A stretch of 37,166 nt of DNA from Pseudomonadota bacterium (GCA_029572955.1 JAKPQE010000055.1:1-37166); one strand, 5' to 3'; positions 26,329 to 35,261 are shown, counted from the stretch's first letter. The notes: generated from the sequence alone by a model not told the origin. Numbers and translations are program-made.

Positions 26329-26343
26329 TGGCACAGGGCTTGC
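26329..26343 (+). promoter_or_regulatory. Sigma54 promoter of nifENX
   Basis: TGGCACAGGGCTTGC is a near-consensus -24/-12 element, 41 bases before the nifE ATG. Confidence 0.92.
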
Positions 26344-26384
26344 GATAGCCGTTGCGACGATTACCGCTGAACGGGGTTTGTCGC

Positions 26385-27785
26385 ATGAAGCCGAAGGACA
26401 TCGCGGAACTCCTCGACGAGCCCGCCTGCGAGCACAACACCAAATCGAAGTCCGGCTGTGCCCGACCGAAGCCGGGCGCGGCGGCCGGCGGCTGCTGCTT
26501 CGACGGGGCGCAGATCGCGCTCCTGCCGATCGCCGACGTCGCCCATGTGGTGCACGGCTCGATCGCCTGCGCCGGCAGCTCGTGGGACAATCGCGGTTCC
26601 AGGTCCTCCGGCCCGAAGCTCTACAAGCGCGGCCTGACCACCGACCTCACCGAGCAGGACGTCATCATGGGCCGCGGCGAGAAGCGGCTTTTCCATTCGA
26701 TCAAGCAGGCGATCGACAGCCATGCGCCCGAGGCCGTGTTCGTCTACAACACCTGCGTGCCGGCGCTGGTCGGCGACGACATCGAGGCGGTCTGCAAGGC
26801 GGCCGCGGCACGCTGGGGCGTGCCGGTAGTGCCGGTCGATGCCGCCGGCTTCTACGGCACCAAGAACCTCGGCAACCGCATCGCCGGCGAGGCGATGGTC
26901 AAATACGTGATCGGCACGCGCGAGCCCGATCCGGTGCCGGCGCATCTGCAACGCGACGGCATCACCGTTCACGACATCGCGCTGATCGGCGAATACAACA
27001 TCGCCGGCGAGCTCTGGCATGTCCTGCCGCTGTTCGACGAACTCGGCCTTCGCGTCCTCGGCTCGCTCTCGGGCGACGCCCGCTTCCGCGAGGTGCAGAC
27101 CATGCACCGGGCGCAAGTCAACATGATGGTGTGCTCGAAGGCGATGATCAACGTCGCCCGCAAGCTTCGCGAAAGCTACGGCACGCCCTGGTTCGAGGGC
27201 TCGTTCTACGGCGTACGCGACATGGGCCAGGCGCTGCGCGACTTCGCCCGGCTGATCGACGATCCGTCCCTGACAAGGCGCACCGAGGCGCTGATCGAGC
27301 GCGAAGAGGCCCGCATCCACACCGCGCTCGCGCCCTGGCGGGCCCGCCTCGAAGGCAGGAAGGCGCTGCTCTATACCGGCGGCGTCAAGGCCTGGTCGAT
27401 CGTCTCGGCCCTGCAGGACCTCGGCATGGAGGTGGTCGCCACCTCGACGCGCAAGTCGACCGAGGACGACAAGGCCAAGATCCGCGAGCTGATGGGCGAC
27501 AAGACGCGCATGCTCGACGAGAGCCAGGGGCCGCGGGCGCTGATCGACATGGTGCACGAGACCGGCACCGACGTGCTGATCGCCGGCGGGCGCAACATGT
27601 ACACCTCGCTGAAGGCCCGCATTCCCTTCCTGCACATCAATCAGGAACGCGAGCATGCCTATGCCGGCTACGAGGGCATGATCACCTTCGCCCGCCAGCT
27701 CGCCCAGACCATCGAGAGCCCGGTCTGGAAAGCGGTTCGCACCCCGGCGCCATGGGACATGGCGCTCGGCGTCGCCGCGGAGTGA
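26385..27785 (+). CDS. nifE: NifE, FeMo-cofactor scaffold alpha-like subunit
   Basis: This 466-residue homologue of NifD forms NifEN, on which NifB-co matures with Mo and homocitrate. Cluster ligands Cys37, Cys62 and Cys124 are at the positions known for the Azotobacter O-cluster (GGCCFDG, IACAG, NTCV). [21 protein letters not shown] and [16 protein letters not shown] are standard NifE. The ATG at 26385 keeps these positions. nifN follows by five bases. Confidence 0.98.
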   Translation: MKPKDIAELLDEPACEHNTKSKSGCARPKPGAAAGGCCFDGAQIALLPIADVAHVVHGSIACAGSSWDNRGSRSSGPKLYKRGLTTDLTEQDVIMGRGEKRLFHSIKQAIDSHAPEAVFVYNTCVPALVGDDIEAVCKAAAARWGVPVVPVDAAGFYGTKNLGNRIAGEAMVKYVIGTREPDPVPAHLQRDGITVHDIALIGEYNIAGELWHVLPLFDELGLRVLGSLSGDARFREVQTMHRAQVNMMVCSKAMINVARKLRESYGTPWFEGSFYGVRDMGQALRDFARLIDDPSLTRRTEALIEREEARIHTALAPWRARLEGRKALLYTGGVKAWSIVSALQDLGMEVVATSTRKSTEDDKAKIRELMGDKTRMLDESQGPRALIDMVHETGTDVLIAGGRNMYTSLKARIPFLHINQEREHAYAGYEGMITFARQLAQTIESPVWKAVRTPAPWDMALGVAAE

Positions 27786-27790
27786 GCGCC

Positions 27791-29164
27791 ATGGCCGAGA
27801 TCGTCAAACGCAACAAGGCGCTCGCCGTCAGTCCGCTGAAAGCCAGCGCCACCATGGGCGCGGCCCTCGCCTTCCTCGGCATCGAGCGCTCGATCGCCAT
27901 GCTGCACGGGGCGCAGGGCTGCACCGCCTTCGGCAAGATCTTCCTCATCGGCCATTTCCGCGAGCCTGTGCCGATGCAGACGACGGCGATGGACCAGGTG
28001 AGCACGGTGATGGGCGCCGACGACAACGTCGTCGAGGGCCTGGCGACGGTGGCGGCGAAGCAGAAGCCGGCGCTGATCGGCCTGCCGACGACCGGCCTCG
28101 CCGAAACCCAGGGGTCGGACCTCTTCGGCGCGCTCAACCTGTTCCGCCGGAAGCATCCCGAGCACGACGGCGTCGCGGTGGTGCCGGTCGAGACGCCGGA
28201 CTATGCCGGATCGCTCGAAAGCGGCTTTGCCAAGGCCGTCGCCGCGATGGTCGACCGGCTGGTGCCCGATGTCGGCGAGAAGGGCGGCGATCCGAAGTCG
28301 GGCCGGGTGAACGTCCTCGTCAACGCCTCGCTCTCGCCGGGCGATGTCGAGGAACTGAAGGATCTCTTCGATTTCTTCGGGCTCGCGGCGGTGGTCCTCC
28401 CCGACCTTTCCGGCAGCCTCGACGGCCATCTCGCCGACGCCGATTTCTCGCCGCTGACGACCGGCGGTTTCGCCATCGGCGAATTCGCCGGGATGCACCG
28501 GGCCCGCGCCACCTTCGTCATCGGCGACAGCCTCGCCGAGGCGGCCGACCTGCTCGCCGCGCGCACTGGCGTGCCGGACCATCGCTTCGATCACCTGATG
28601 GGCCTCGAAGCGGTCGACGAGTTCGTCCATGTCGTCGCGACGGTTGCCGGTCGACCGGTTCCGGAAAAGCTGCGCCGCCAGCGCCGGCAGCTCCAGGACG
28701 CCATGCTCGACGCCCATTTCTTCCTCGGCATGGCGCGGATCGCGCTCGCCGCCGATCCCGATCTTCTGAAAGCCTATGGCGATCTCCTTGCCGGCATGGG
28801 CGCCGAGATGGTCGCGGCGGTGTCGCCGTCGAATGCGCGCGTGCTGAAGACGGTACTGGCGCCGCAGGTCAAGATCGGCGACCTCGAGGATCTCGAGGCG
28901 CTGGCCGAGGCCGGCGGCGCCGAGCTCGTCGTCGGCAACGCCCACGCGGTCGCGACGGCCGAACGGCTCGGTCTGCCTCTCCTTCGCGCCGGCTTCCCGC
29001 AATTCGACCGCCTCGGCTCCCCCGCCGTCGTGTCGGTCGGCTATCGCGGCAGCCGGCGCGTTCTTTTCGATCTCGCCAACCTCTTGCTGGAGGCCGAACC
29101 CGGGCGGCTCGCACCCTATCGGTCGGTCTTTGCCCAAGTGGCCGACGAGGAGGGCGAGGCGTGA
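27791..29164 (+). CDS. nifN: NifN, FeMo-cofactor scaffold beta-like subunit
   Basis: This 457-residue homologue of NifK has Cys44 in MLHGAQGCTAFGK as the single cluster ligand from this subunit. VNASLSPGDVEELKDLFDFF and GFPQFDRLGSPAVVSVGYRG are typical. The ATG at 27791 has GGAG upstream; a GTG at 27782 is in frame but less likely. Its stop shares a base with the nifX start (TGATG), so translation of NifEN and NifX is coupled. Confidence 0.97.
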   Translation: MAEIVKRNKALAVSPLKASATMGAALAFLGIERSIAMLHGAQGCTAFGKIFLIGHFREPVPMQTTAMDQVSTVMGADDNVVEGLATVAAKQKPALIGLPTTGLAETQGSDLFGALNLFRRKHPEHDGVAVVPVETPDYAGSLESGFAKAVAAMVDRLVPDVGEKGGDPKSGRVNVLVNASLSPGDVEELKDLFDFFGLAAVVLPDLSGSLDGHLADADFSPLTTGGFAIGEFAGMHRARATFVIGDSLAEAADLLAARTGVPDHRFDHLMGLEAVDEFVHVVATVAGRPVPEKLRRQRRQLQDAMLDAHFFLGMARIALAADPDLLKAYGDLLAGMGAEMVAAVSPSNARVLKTVLAPQVKIGDLEDLEALAEAGGAELVVGNAHAVATAERLGLPLLRAGFPQFDRLGSPAVVSVGYRGSRRVLFDLANLLLEAEPGRLAPYRSVFAQVADEEGEA

Positions 29165-29646
29165 TGGCAACGGCACTGGCACGGCGGCTAACGGTCGTCG
29201 ACGGCGCGGCGGAGGCATTCATGGACAGGGCGCTGAAGGTGGCCTTCGCCACGTCGGACCAGCGGAGCATCGACCAGCATTTCGGCTCCTCGGTTGGCTT
29301 TGCGATCTACCTCGTGACGATCGACGAGGCGCGCCTTTCCGAGGTCGTCGCCTTTGCGGCGGCGGCCGAGGACGGCAACGAGGACAAGCTCGCGGCGCGC
29401 ATCGCCGCACTCGCCGGCTGCGCCGCGGTCTATTGCCGGGCGGTCGGGGCCTCGGCGATCGCACAGCTGAAGCAGGCCGGGGTGCAGCCGCTGAAGGTCG
29501 CGCCGGGAACCCCGATCAAGGCGCAGATCGGCCTCTTGCAGGGCGAGCTTCGCGACGGTCCGGCCTTCTGGGTTCTGAAGGCGCTCGACGGCGCCCGCGC
29601 GCCGGGTCGGTTCGACGACATGGAACTGGAAGGCTGGGACGAGTGA
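29164..29646 (+). CDS. nifX: NifX, NifB-co/VK-cluster carrier
   Basis: This 160-residue protein has the NifX core LKVAFATSDQRSIDQHFGSS, DGNEDKLAARIAALAGCAAVY, and GASAIAQLKQAGVQPLKV. It carries cofactor precursors between NifB and NifEN. The ATG at 29164 is preferred over the one at 29221 because the extra N-terminus RRLTVVDG lines up with the Azotobacter NifX start, although 29221 also has GGAGG upstream. It lies between nifN and the DUF269 gene in the usual order. Confidence 0.95.
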   Translation: MATALARRLTVVDGAAEAFMDRALKVAFATSDQRSIDQHFGSSVGFAIYLVTIDEARLSEVVAFAAAAEDGNEDKLAARIAALAGCAAVYCRAVGASAIAQLKQAGVQPLKVAPGTPIKAQIGLLQGELRDGPAFWVLKALDGARAPGRFDDMELEGWDE

Positions 29647-29686
29647 ACGCGACCGTCCGGCAGTCGCCAACAGGGGGATTTGGCAG

Positions 29687-30163
29687 ATGAGCGATTGGGC
29701 TGAACTCGTCGTGACGGCCGGCGATCCGGTGCTCGATACGGCCTTCATGGCCGAGATGGTGCGCCAGATGCGGGCGATCGACAGCTACGGCACCTGGGAC
29801 AATGCCGGCAGTCACGAAATTCTCGATCCGTTCGTGATGACCAAGGAGCGCAAGCGCGAGGTGCCGATCATCGGCGATCCGGACGAGTTGACGATCGCCC
29901 GGATCAAGGCCTGGTACAACGCCCTCTCGGCGCAGATCGAGGTGGCGACCGGGATGATGGCGGTGCCGCTCGTCAACCTGACGCACGAGGGGTTCGGCCG
30001 GGCGATCATCGCCGTCGGCAAGCTCATCGTGTCGGATCGCAATCTGCGTGACGTCCATCGCTTCGGCTTCAAGTCGCTCGACCACATGGAGGAAGAGGCG
30101 ACGAAGATCGTCGGCGCCGCCGCGGCGCTGATCGAGGCGCATCGCGACGTCGCCGGCCTCTGA
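29687..30163 (+). CDS. NifX-associated nitrogen fixation protein (DUF269)
   Basis: This 158-residue protein is of the DUF269 family, which nearly always follows nifX. Family blocks are FMAEMVRQMRAIDSYGTWDN, KREVPIIGDPDELTIARIKA, WYNALSAQIEVATG and LRDVHRFGFKSLDHM. The role is unknown, and it is assumed to help cofactor assembly. It is followed by the DUF683-type gene after 10 bases, as in Azotobacter ORF5-ORF6. Confidence 0.93.
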   Translation: MSDWAELVVTAGDPVLDTAFMAEMVRQMRAIDSYGTWDNAGSHEILDPFVMTKERKREVPIIGDPDELTIARIKAWYNALSAQIEVATGMMAVPLVNLTHEGFGRAIIAVGKLIVSDRNLRDVHRFGFKSLDHMEEEATKIVGAAAALIEAHRDVAGL

Positions 30164-30173
30164 GGAAAACGAC

Positions 30174-30398
30174 ATGAGCGAGGACCTGAAAGACCTGCGC
30201 AAGGCGACCAAGCGGACGAGGCGCATCGCCGGCGAAAAGGCGATGGAGCTGCACGACCTCGTCGAGGACCGGCTGCCGGAGGCCTATGAGGAACTGATGC
30301 AGGTGGCTGGTGAAACCTATGAGGCCTGCAAGGCCTGGGCCGAGGCGGAAGCGGCGCTCGCCGCAGCCGAGGGATCCCCGAACAGCGACGGAGTCTGA
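30174..30398 (+). CDS. DUF683 / CCE_0567-type small helical protein
   Basis: This 74-residue protein is almost all helix, with LKDLRKATKRTRRIAGEKAMELHDLVEDRLP followed by a second acidic helix. It matches the CCE_0567 (DUF683, Rop-like) family found between DUF269 and fdxB in nif clusters. The cyanobacterial member binds metal in its crystal. It probably works as a hairpin dimer. The start follows GAGGAAAA. It is three bases before fdxB. Confidence 0.88.
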   Translation: MSEDLKDLRKATKRTRRIAGEKAMELHDLVEDRLPEAYEELMQVAGETYEACKAWAEAEAALAAAEGSPNSDGV

Positions 30399-30401
30399 CA
30401 C

Positions 30402-30737
30402 ATGCCCGAGATCACCGGCCTGACCCTCGGCGGCGCCGAATACACCCCACAATTCGTTCTCGAACTCGACGCCAAGCGCTGCATCGGCTGCGGGCGCTGC
30501 TTCCGGGTCTGTTCACGCGATGTGTTCGAACTCGTCGAGCGCGAGGGCATCGACTTCGACGACGATCCCTACGGCGACGACGATCCCTACGGCGATGACG
30601 ACGACGACGGATTTTCCGACGACACCTCGATGGTGATGACGCTGAAGAACCGGCTCGACTGCATCGGCTGCGAGGCCTGCTCGAAGATCTGTCCGAAAAA
30701 GTGCTTCACCCACGGGTCGGCGGCAGTCGCCGGCTGA
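30402..30737 (+). CDS. fdxB: FdxB, nif-specific ferredoxin III with acidic insertion
   Basis: This 111-residue ferredoxin has motif one CIGCGRCFRVCSRDVF (Cys27-37) and motif two CIGCEACSKICPKKCF (from Cys87). Between them FdxB proteins carry a variable insertion; here it is very acidic (residues 51-74, 14 Asp of 24) and is encoded in part by an 18-base tandem repeat. FdxB is always nif-linked and is thought to serve cofactor synthesis or nitrogenase reduction. It lies in the nifENX transcript. Confidence 0.93.
   Translation: MPEITGLTLGGAEYTPQFVLELDAKRCIGCGRCFRVCSRDVFELVEREGIDFDDDPYGDDDPYGDDDDDGFSDDTSMVMTLKNRLDCIGCEACSKICPKKCFTHGSAAVAG
30561..30596 (+). repeat. 18-base tandem repeat (two copies) in fdxB
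   Basis: Two copies of GACGATCCCTACGGCGAC, differing only in the last base, lie at 30561-30578 and 30579-30596. They encode DDPYGD twice. Slippage could change the length of the acidic insertion without breaking the frame. Confidence 0.85.
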
Positions 30738-30771
30738 GCCGTCGCAACATCGCCGGAAAGGGGATCGCCCG

Positions 30772-31107
30772 ATGCTGCCCAAACCGCAAAAGCATGTCTT
30801 CGTCTGCAACCAGGTCCGCGCCCCGGGCCACCCCTTCGGCAGCTGCTCGGAGAAAAAGGCCGAGGACGTGTTCATGACCTTCATGGCCGAAGTCCGCGCC
30901 CGCGGGCTCGACGGCCGGGTCCAGGTCACCAATACCGGTTGCCTCGGCGGACCGTGCTCGATGGGGCCGACGGTGATCGTCTATCCGGATGCCGTGAAGT
31001 ACCACAAGGTCGAGGGTGCGGCAGACATCGTCGCGATCATCGAGGGGCATCTCGTCGGCGGCGTGCCGGTCGAGCGGCTCAAGGTTCCGGCGGAAGCCTG
31101 GAGTTGA
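30772..31107 (+). CDS. [2Fe-2S] thioredoxin-fold ferredoxin, Shethna protein I (FeSI) type
   Basis: This 111-residue protein has the thioredoxin-like ferredoxin fold. HVFVCNQVRAPGHPFGSC carries Cys12 and Cys25 (x12), and TGCLGGPCSMG carries Cys57 and Cys62. Azotobacter FeSI and the Aquifex homologue have C-x3-C for the second pair as I recall; here it is C-x4-C, with an extra Gly. The rest (VIVYPDAVKYHKVEGAADIV, EGHLVGGVPVERL) fits FeSI closely. Function is unproven; in diazotrophs it is nif-co-expressed. It follows fdxB by 34 bases. Confidence 0.9.
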   Translation: MLPKPQKHVFVCNQVRAPGHPFGSCSEKKAEDVFMTFMAEVRARGLDGRVQVTNTGCLGGPCSMGPTVIVYPDAVKYHKVEGAADIVAIIEGHLVGGVPVERLKVPAEAWS

Positions 31108-31109
31108 CG

Positions 31110-31541
31110 ATGGCCGGCGGCCTCTTCGAGACGAACCGGATCATCCTCCTGCACAAGCAGGCAACGAGCGCCCGTGTCCGCATTTTCGTGCATGCCTATG
31201 GCGGCATCTGCGGCTTTGCCGGCCTGGCCGATCCGCTCGAGGTCACCGAAGCGGCGGCGGGCGACGTCGTCACGCTGCCGCGCGCCGTCGTTGCCGCGGC
31301 GGCGGCTGAACTCGGGCTCGATGGCCACGGCCTCGTCGGCGAGGCGGACTTTGCCCGATCCGCACGAAGCGCCGGTCGCACCATCGCCATCCATCTCGCC
31401 CGCTTCACCTCGATCGACCCGCCGTTCGACCTTGCCGAGCGCCGCGGCGGCCGGTTCATCGAGATGCAGGCGGCGCGCACGCTTCCGCCCAACGAGCTCG
31501 ATCTGCTGCGGGCTGCCTACGAGACGGTGCTGGGCGGCTGA
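31110..31541 (+). CDS. Uncharacterised protein, 143 residues, after FeSI
   Basis: The frame starts two bases after the FeSI stop and ends the nifENX transcript. Visible blocks are NRIILLHKQATSARVRIFVH, a hydrophobic GGICGFAGLADPLEVTE, and FTSIDPPFDLAERRGGRFIE then LPPNELDLLRAAYETVLGG. No family is recognised. It has one Cys and no membrane helix. Tight coupling suggests a link with FeSI. Confidence 0.7.
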   Translation: MAGGLFETNRIILLHKQATSARVRIFVHAYGGICGFAGLADPLEVTEAAAGDVVTLPRAVVAAAAAELGLDGHGLVGEADFARSARSAGRTIAIHLARFTSIDPPFDLAERRGGRFIEMQAARTLPPNELDLLRAAYETVLGG

Positions 31542-31637
31542 ACTCGCGCCGGCCGGGCCGGGAAGGCGGAAAGGGGCAGGCGGATCGGTTTCGGGATGCT
31601 GTGAAAATGTCGCGCCGCTCACCTCAGGTCATTGAAA

Positions 31638-31650
31638 AATCGGACCGATT
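31638..31650. promoter_or_regulatory. Short inverted repeat before modE
   Basis: AATCGG-A-CCGATT is a perfect 6-1-6 repeat in the nif-mod gap. The meaning is unknown; the better candidate operator in this gap is the Mo-box. Confidence 0.2.
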
Positions 31651-31710
31651 CGATGTCGGTACGCCCGTCGTCGAACATCCCGGCGCAGAATCGAGGCTGG
31701 CGATATCAGC

Positions 31711-31735
31711 CGTTATGAAGTACAACTACATAACG
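31711..31735. promoter_or_regulatory. Mo-box, candidate ModE operator
   Basis: CGTTATG (31711-31717) and CATAACG (31729-31735) are perfect 7-base arms with an 11-base spacer, in an AT-rich patch 21 bases before the modE ATG. ModE boxes of other proteobacteria carry CGTTAT...ATAACG arms of this kind. Autoregulation of modEABC by molybdate-bound ModE is the natural reading. The position suggests overlap with the promoter or transcript start. Confidence 0.8.
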
Positions 31736-31756
31736 AATTCACCAATCGGTGTGCCG

Positions 31757-32566
31757 ATGACCGACCAATCGCCCAAGCCCGTACTCGCCTTCCATGGCCC
31801 GGCCGGCGTTCGCGTCGGCGAAGACCGTTTCGCGCTGCTCGACGCGGTCTTGCGCTTCGGCTCCATCCGGGCCGCGGCCGAGCATGTCGGCCTCAGCTAC
31901 AAGGGCGCCTGGGATGCCATCAACGCGCTCAACAACCTGTTTCCCCGGCCGCTCGTCGTCGCCCGCGCCGGCGGTCGCCATGGCGGCGGGGCGGCGATCA
32001 CCGACGAGGGCCGGCGCGTGCTCGCGGCACATCGCCATCTGACGGTACGGCTGAACGAGGCGATGGCCGAGTTGAGCGGAACCCTTGCCGGCATCGGCGC
32101 CGGCGACCCGGCGGCGGCGCCGCCGCTTTGGAGCTTTGCCATGAAGACCAGCGCCCGCAACACCTATTACGGCGTGATCAGCGATGTGACGCCGGGTGCC
32201 GTCAATGCGGAAATCTCGATCCGGGTATCCGACACGACGACCCTTGCCGTGATCATCACCATGAAGAGCGTGATGGCGCTCGGGCTCCATGTCGGCCGCG
32301 AGGTCTTCGCCCTGATCAAGGCGAGTACGCCGATCCTCGTGCCGGAAGCCGGCGAGATGCGCACCTCGGCGCGCAACCGCATCTGCGGAACGGTGACCAC
32401 GGTCGAGCCCGGCGCGGTCAATTCCGAAGTCATGCTCGATATCGGCAACGGCAAGACGCTCGTTGCGATCATCACCAGGGAGAGCGCCGAAAACCTCGGC
32501 TTCAAGCCCGGCGACAGGGTCTGCGCGCTGATCAAGGCGTCCCAGATCATCATCGGCGTCGAATGA
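31757..32566 (+). CDS. modE: ModE, molybdate-responsive regulator
   Basis: This 269-residue protein has an N-terminal winged helix (about 20-110) with RFGSIRAAAEHVGLSYKGAW as the recognition region, then two TOBE/Mop domains that bind molybdate, opening TSARNTYYGVISDVTPGAVN and TSARNRICGTVTTVEPGAVN. This is the full two-TOBE form. The ATG at 31757 lies just after the Mo-box and gives the usual length; in-frame starts further up would translate through the operator. When bound to Mo it represses uptake and can activate Mo-dependent genes. Confidence 0.95.
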   Translation: MTDQSPKPVLAFHGPAGVRVGEDRFALLDAVLRFGSIRAAAEHVGLSYKGAWDAINALNNLFPRPLVVARAGGRHGGGAAITDEGRRVLAAHRHLTVRLNEAMAELSGTLAGIGAGDPAAAPPLWSFAMKTSARNTYYGVISDVTPGAVNAEISIRVSDTTTLAVIITMKSVMALGLHVGREVFALIKASTPILVPEAGEMRTSARNRICGTVTTVEPGAVNSEVMLDIGNGKTLVAIITRESAENLGFKPGDRVCALIKASQIIIGVE

Positions 32567-32615
32567 GGACATGCCTGGACGCCAAGCCCTTCCCACCTTT
32601 TCGAGGACCGCTACG

Positions 32616-33380
32616 ATGTGGCAAGCCAGTCTCCGACGTTTCTCGCTCGTGACCTGCGTTCTGTTCGCCGCGACCTTCCCGGCCGAAAGCGGCCGGGCCG
32701 GCGAGGTCAACGTCGCGGTGGCGGCCAATTTCACCGCCGCGGCCAACGAGGTCGCCGCCGCCTTCAAGGAAAAGACCGGCCATGACGCCGTGCTGGTTTT
32801 CGGCTCGTCCGGCAAGCTCTTTGCCCAGATTGCCAACGACGCGCCGTTCGGGGTGTTCCTGTCGGCCGACGTTGCCCGGCCGGAAAAGGCCGAAGCGGAA
32901 GGTCTCGCGGTCGCCGGCAGCCGCTTCACCTACGCGATCGGCAAGCTCGCCCTCTACTCGGCGAAGGCCGGCGTCGTCGATGCCGGCGGCAAGGTTCTCT
33001 CGGCCGGATCCTTCGAGCGGCTGGCGATCGCCAATCCCGACACGGCGCCCTATGGCGCGGCGGCGATGGAGGTGCTCGGCGCCCTCGGACTCGCCGAAAC
33101 GCTCGCACCGAAGCTCGTTCGTGGCGACAATATCGCCCAGACCATGCAATTCGTCGCGACCGGCAACGCCGAGATCGGCTTCGTCGCGCTCGCCCAGGTG
33201 ATCGGGCTCGACGGCGGGTCGCGGTGGATTGTCCCGGAAGACCTCTACCGGCCGATCCGCCAGGACGCGGTGCTGCTGAAGAAGGGTGAGGCGAATCCGG
33301 CGGCGACCGCGTTCGTCGACTTCCTCGAGTCCGAAGACGGGCGCGCCATCGTCGAGCGCTTCGGCTACGGCCTCGATTGA
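32616..33380 (+). CDS. modA: ModA, periplasmic molybdate-binding protein
   Basis: This 254-residue protein has a signal peptide ([20 protein letters not shown], cleavage near GRAGE). The mature start [34 protein letters not shown] and [13 protein letters not shown] are ModA signatures with the oxyanion-binding Ser residues. It delivers molybdate or tungstate to ModB/ModC. The ATG at 32616 gives a normal signal peptide; an in-frame ATG at 32571 would make an odd long leader. It is 49 bases after modE and 22 before modB. Confidence 0.96.
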   Translation: MWQASLRRFSLVTCVLFAATFPAESGRAGEVNVAVAANFTAAANEVAAAFKEKTGHDAVLVFGSSGKLFAQIANDAPFGVFLSADVARPEKAEAEGLAVAGSRFTYAIGKLALYSAKAGVVDAGGKVLSAGSFERLAIANPDTAPYGAAAMEVLGALGLAETLAPKLVRGDNIAQTMQFVATGNAEIGFVALAQVIGLDGGSRWIVPEDLYRPIRQDAVLLKKGEANPAATAFVDFLESEDGRAIVERFGYGLD

Positions 33381-33402
33381 GCGTCGCGGGGAGCGGGCGG
33401 CC

Positions 33403-34068
33403 ATGGCCGAAGCGGTATTGCTGACCGTCGAACTCGCGCTTCTGACGACGCTCGTCCTCCTCGTCGTCGGAACGCCGCTGGCCTGGTGGCTGGCGCGTTC
33501 GCGGGCCTGGTGGAAGGAGGTGGTCGGCACCGTCGTGGCGCTGCCGCTCGTCCTGCCGCCGACGGTGCTCGGCTTCTATCTGCTCATCGCGCTCGGCCCG
33601 AACAGCCCGCTCGGCCGCTTCGCCGCCGCCCTCTTCGGCCACACGCTGCCGTTCACCTTTGCCGGCCTCGTCGTCGCCTCGGTCATCTATTCGATGCCGT
33701 TCGTCGTGCAGCCGGTGCGCAATGCCTTCGAGGCGATTGGCGAGCGTCCGCTCGAGGTCGCAGCGACGCTCAGGGCCTCGCCGCTCGACGCGTTCTTCTC
33801 GGTGGCGCTGCCGCTCGCCCGGCCGGGGCTTGTCACCGGCGCGGTGCTCGGCTTTGCCCACACCGTCGGCGAGTTCGGCGTGGTCCTCATGATCGGCGGC
33901 AACATTCCCGGCGAGACCAAGGTCCTGTCGGTGGCGATCTACGATTACGTCGAGACGCTGGAATGGGGCAAAGCCCATGTCCTTGCCGGCGGCATGGTGG
34001 TCTTTGCGTTCCTCGTCATCCTCGTCACCACCGTGACCGACCGGCGCCTTCGCCGCAGGCTGGCATGA
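33403..34068 (+). CDS. modB: ModB, molybdate ABC transporter permease
   Basis: This 221-residue inner-membrane permease has about five to six helices. [18 protein letters not shown] is the typical first family block. The EAA-type loop [36 protein letters not shown], which contacts ModC, and [22 protein letters not shown] are also diagnostic. Its stop overlaps the modC ATG (ATGA). Confidence 0.96.
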   Translation: MAEAVLLTVELALLTTLVLLVVGTPLAWWLARSRAWWKEVVGTVVALPLVLPPTVLGFYLLIALGPNSPLGRFAAALFGHTLPFTFAGLVVASVIYSMPFVVQPVRNAFEAIGERPLEVAATLRASPLDAFFSVALPLARPGLVTGAVLGFAHTVGEFGVVLMIGGNIPGETKVLSVAIYDYVETLEWGKAHVLAGGMVVFAFLVILVTTVTDRRLRRRLA

Positions 34069-35159
34069 GCGCCATCGAAGCCCGCTTCGGCGGTCGGCTC
34101 GGCGCCTTCGAGCTCGACGTCGCCTTCTCCGCCCCGGCCCGGGGCGTGACGGCGCTGTTCGGCCAGTCGGGTTGCGGCAAGACCACGGTGCTGCGCTGCA
34201 TCGCCGGCCTCGAGCGCATGGCCGAGGGTCACCTCGTCGTCAATGGCCGGGTCTGGCAGGCGCCCGGCACCTTCCTTGCCGCCCACAAGCGACGGATCGG
34301 CTACGTCTTTCAGGAAGCGAGCCTTTTTGCCCATCTCTCGGTCCGGGCCAACATGCTCTACGGGCGCCGGCGCGCCCGGGCGGCGGCCGATCCGGGCATC
34401 GGCTTTGCCGAGGTCGCCGACCTCCTCGGCATCGGCCATCTCCTCGACCGCTCGCCGGCGCGCCTTTCCGGCGGCGAGCGCCAGCGCGTGGCGATCGCCC
34501 GGGCGCTGCTGTCGGACCCGGAAATCCTGCTCATGGACGAGCCGCTCTCGGCCCTCGACCGGCTGTCGAAGAACGACATCCTGCCTTACCTCGAACGGCT
34601 GCGCGACGAGCTCGCCATGCCGATCGTCTATGTCAGCCACGACATTGCCGAGGTCGAACGTCTCGCCGACCAGATGATCCTCCTCGAGGCGGGCCGGGTG
34701 CGGGCCGGCGGCCCGATCGCGACGGTGCTCGCCGACCCGGCGCTGCCGCTGTCGCGCCAGATCGATGCGAGTTCGGTCGTGTCCGGCCGCATCGAGAGCT
34801 TCGACGAGGAATTCGGCCTCACGACGCTGATGGTCAGTGGCGCCGAATTCCTCGTGCCGGGGCGGATCGGCGAGACCGGCACCACCTGCCGCCTGCGCAT
34901 CGCCGCCTCCGACGTCGCGCTGTCGCGCTCGCGCGCCCTCGAATGGTCGACCATTCTCAACGCCCCGGTCGCCCGCATCACCGGCGCCGAAGCGGTCGGC
35001 TCCTACCAGATGGTCGTCTATCTGCGCATCGGTCCGGCCGGGCGCGGCGCGCCGCTGCTCGCCCGCGTCAGCCTCAGGTCCTGGCGCGCCCTCGGCCTTG
35101 CCGTCGGTGACACCGTCTTCGCTCTCGTCAAGGGCGTGGCGCTTGCCGGGGCGAGTTGA
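34065..35159 (+). CDS. modC: ModC, molybdate ABC transporter ATPase
   Basis: This 364-residue ATPase has Walker [10 protein letters not shown] (about 33-41), signature [15 protein letters not shown], Walker [13 protein letters not shown], and switch His in VSHD. A C-terminal TOBE domain (about 290-360) with [20 protein letters not shown] may bind molybdate for feedback inhibition. It ends the mod operon. No clear intrinsic terminator is seen before the iscA control region. Confidence 0.96.
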   Translation: MSAIEARFGGRLGAFELDVAFSAPARGVTALFGQSGCGKTTVLRCIAGLERMAEGHLVVNGRVWQAPGTFLAAHKRRIGYVFQEASLFAHLSVRANMLYGRRRARAAADPGIGFAEVADLLGIGHLLDRSPARLSGGERQRVAIARALLSDPEILLMDEPLSALDRLSKNDILPYLERLRDELAMPIVYVSHDIAEVERLADQMILLEAGRVRAGGPIATVLADPALPLSRQIDASSVVSGRIESFDEEFGLTTLMVSGAEFLVPGRIGETGTTCRLRIAASDVALSRSRALEWSTILNAPVARITGAEAVGSYQMVVYLRIGPAGRGAPLLARVSLRSWRALGLAVGDTVFALVKGVALAGAS

Positions 35160-35174
35160 TCCGTCCGGTCTTCC

Positions 35175-35190
35175 TGTCGGCCTCGGAACA
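35175..35190. promoter_or_regulatory. NifA upstream activator site 1 (iscA-nifUS)
   Basis: TGTCGGCCTCGGAACA fits TGT-N10-ACA, 15 bases after the modC stop. Confidence 0.65.
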
Positions 35191-35208
35191 AAGGAACCGC
35201 GGCGGCCT

Positions 35209-35224
35209 TGTCGCAAAGCCGACA
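35209..35224. promoter_or_regulatory. NifA upstream activator site 2 (iscA-nifUS)
   Basis: TGTCGCAAAGCCGACA fits TGT-N10-ACA with the TGTCG/CGACA dyad. Its centre is 34 bases from that of site 1. Confidence 0.8.
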
Positions 35225-35261
35225 ACGCCCGACGTCTGCGGCTTCTGAAATATCTTCATTA

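Noticed and set aside
27782-27790. GTG start for nifN overlapping the nifE stop
   Set aside because: The ATG at 27791 has GGAG at proper spacing and keeps Cys44 numbering.
29221-29646. Shorter nifX start at 29221
   Set aside because: It has a good GGAGG, but the longer N-terminus matches the known NifX start and overlaps nifN as expected.
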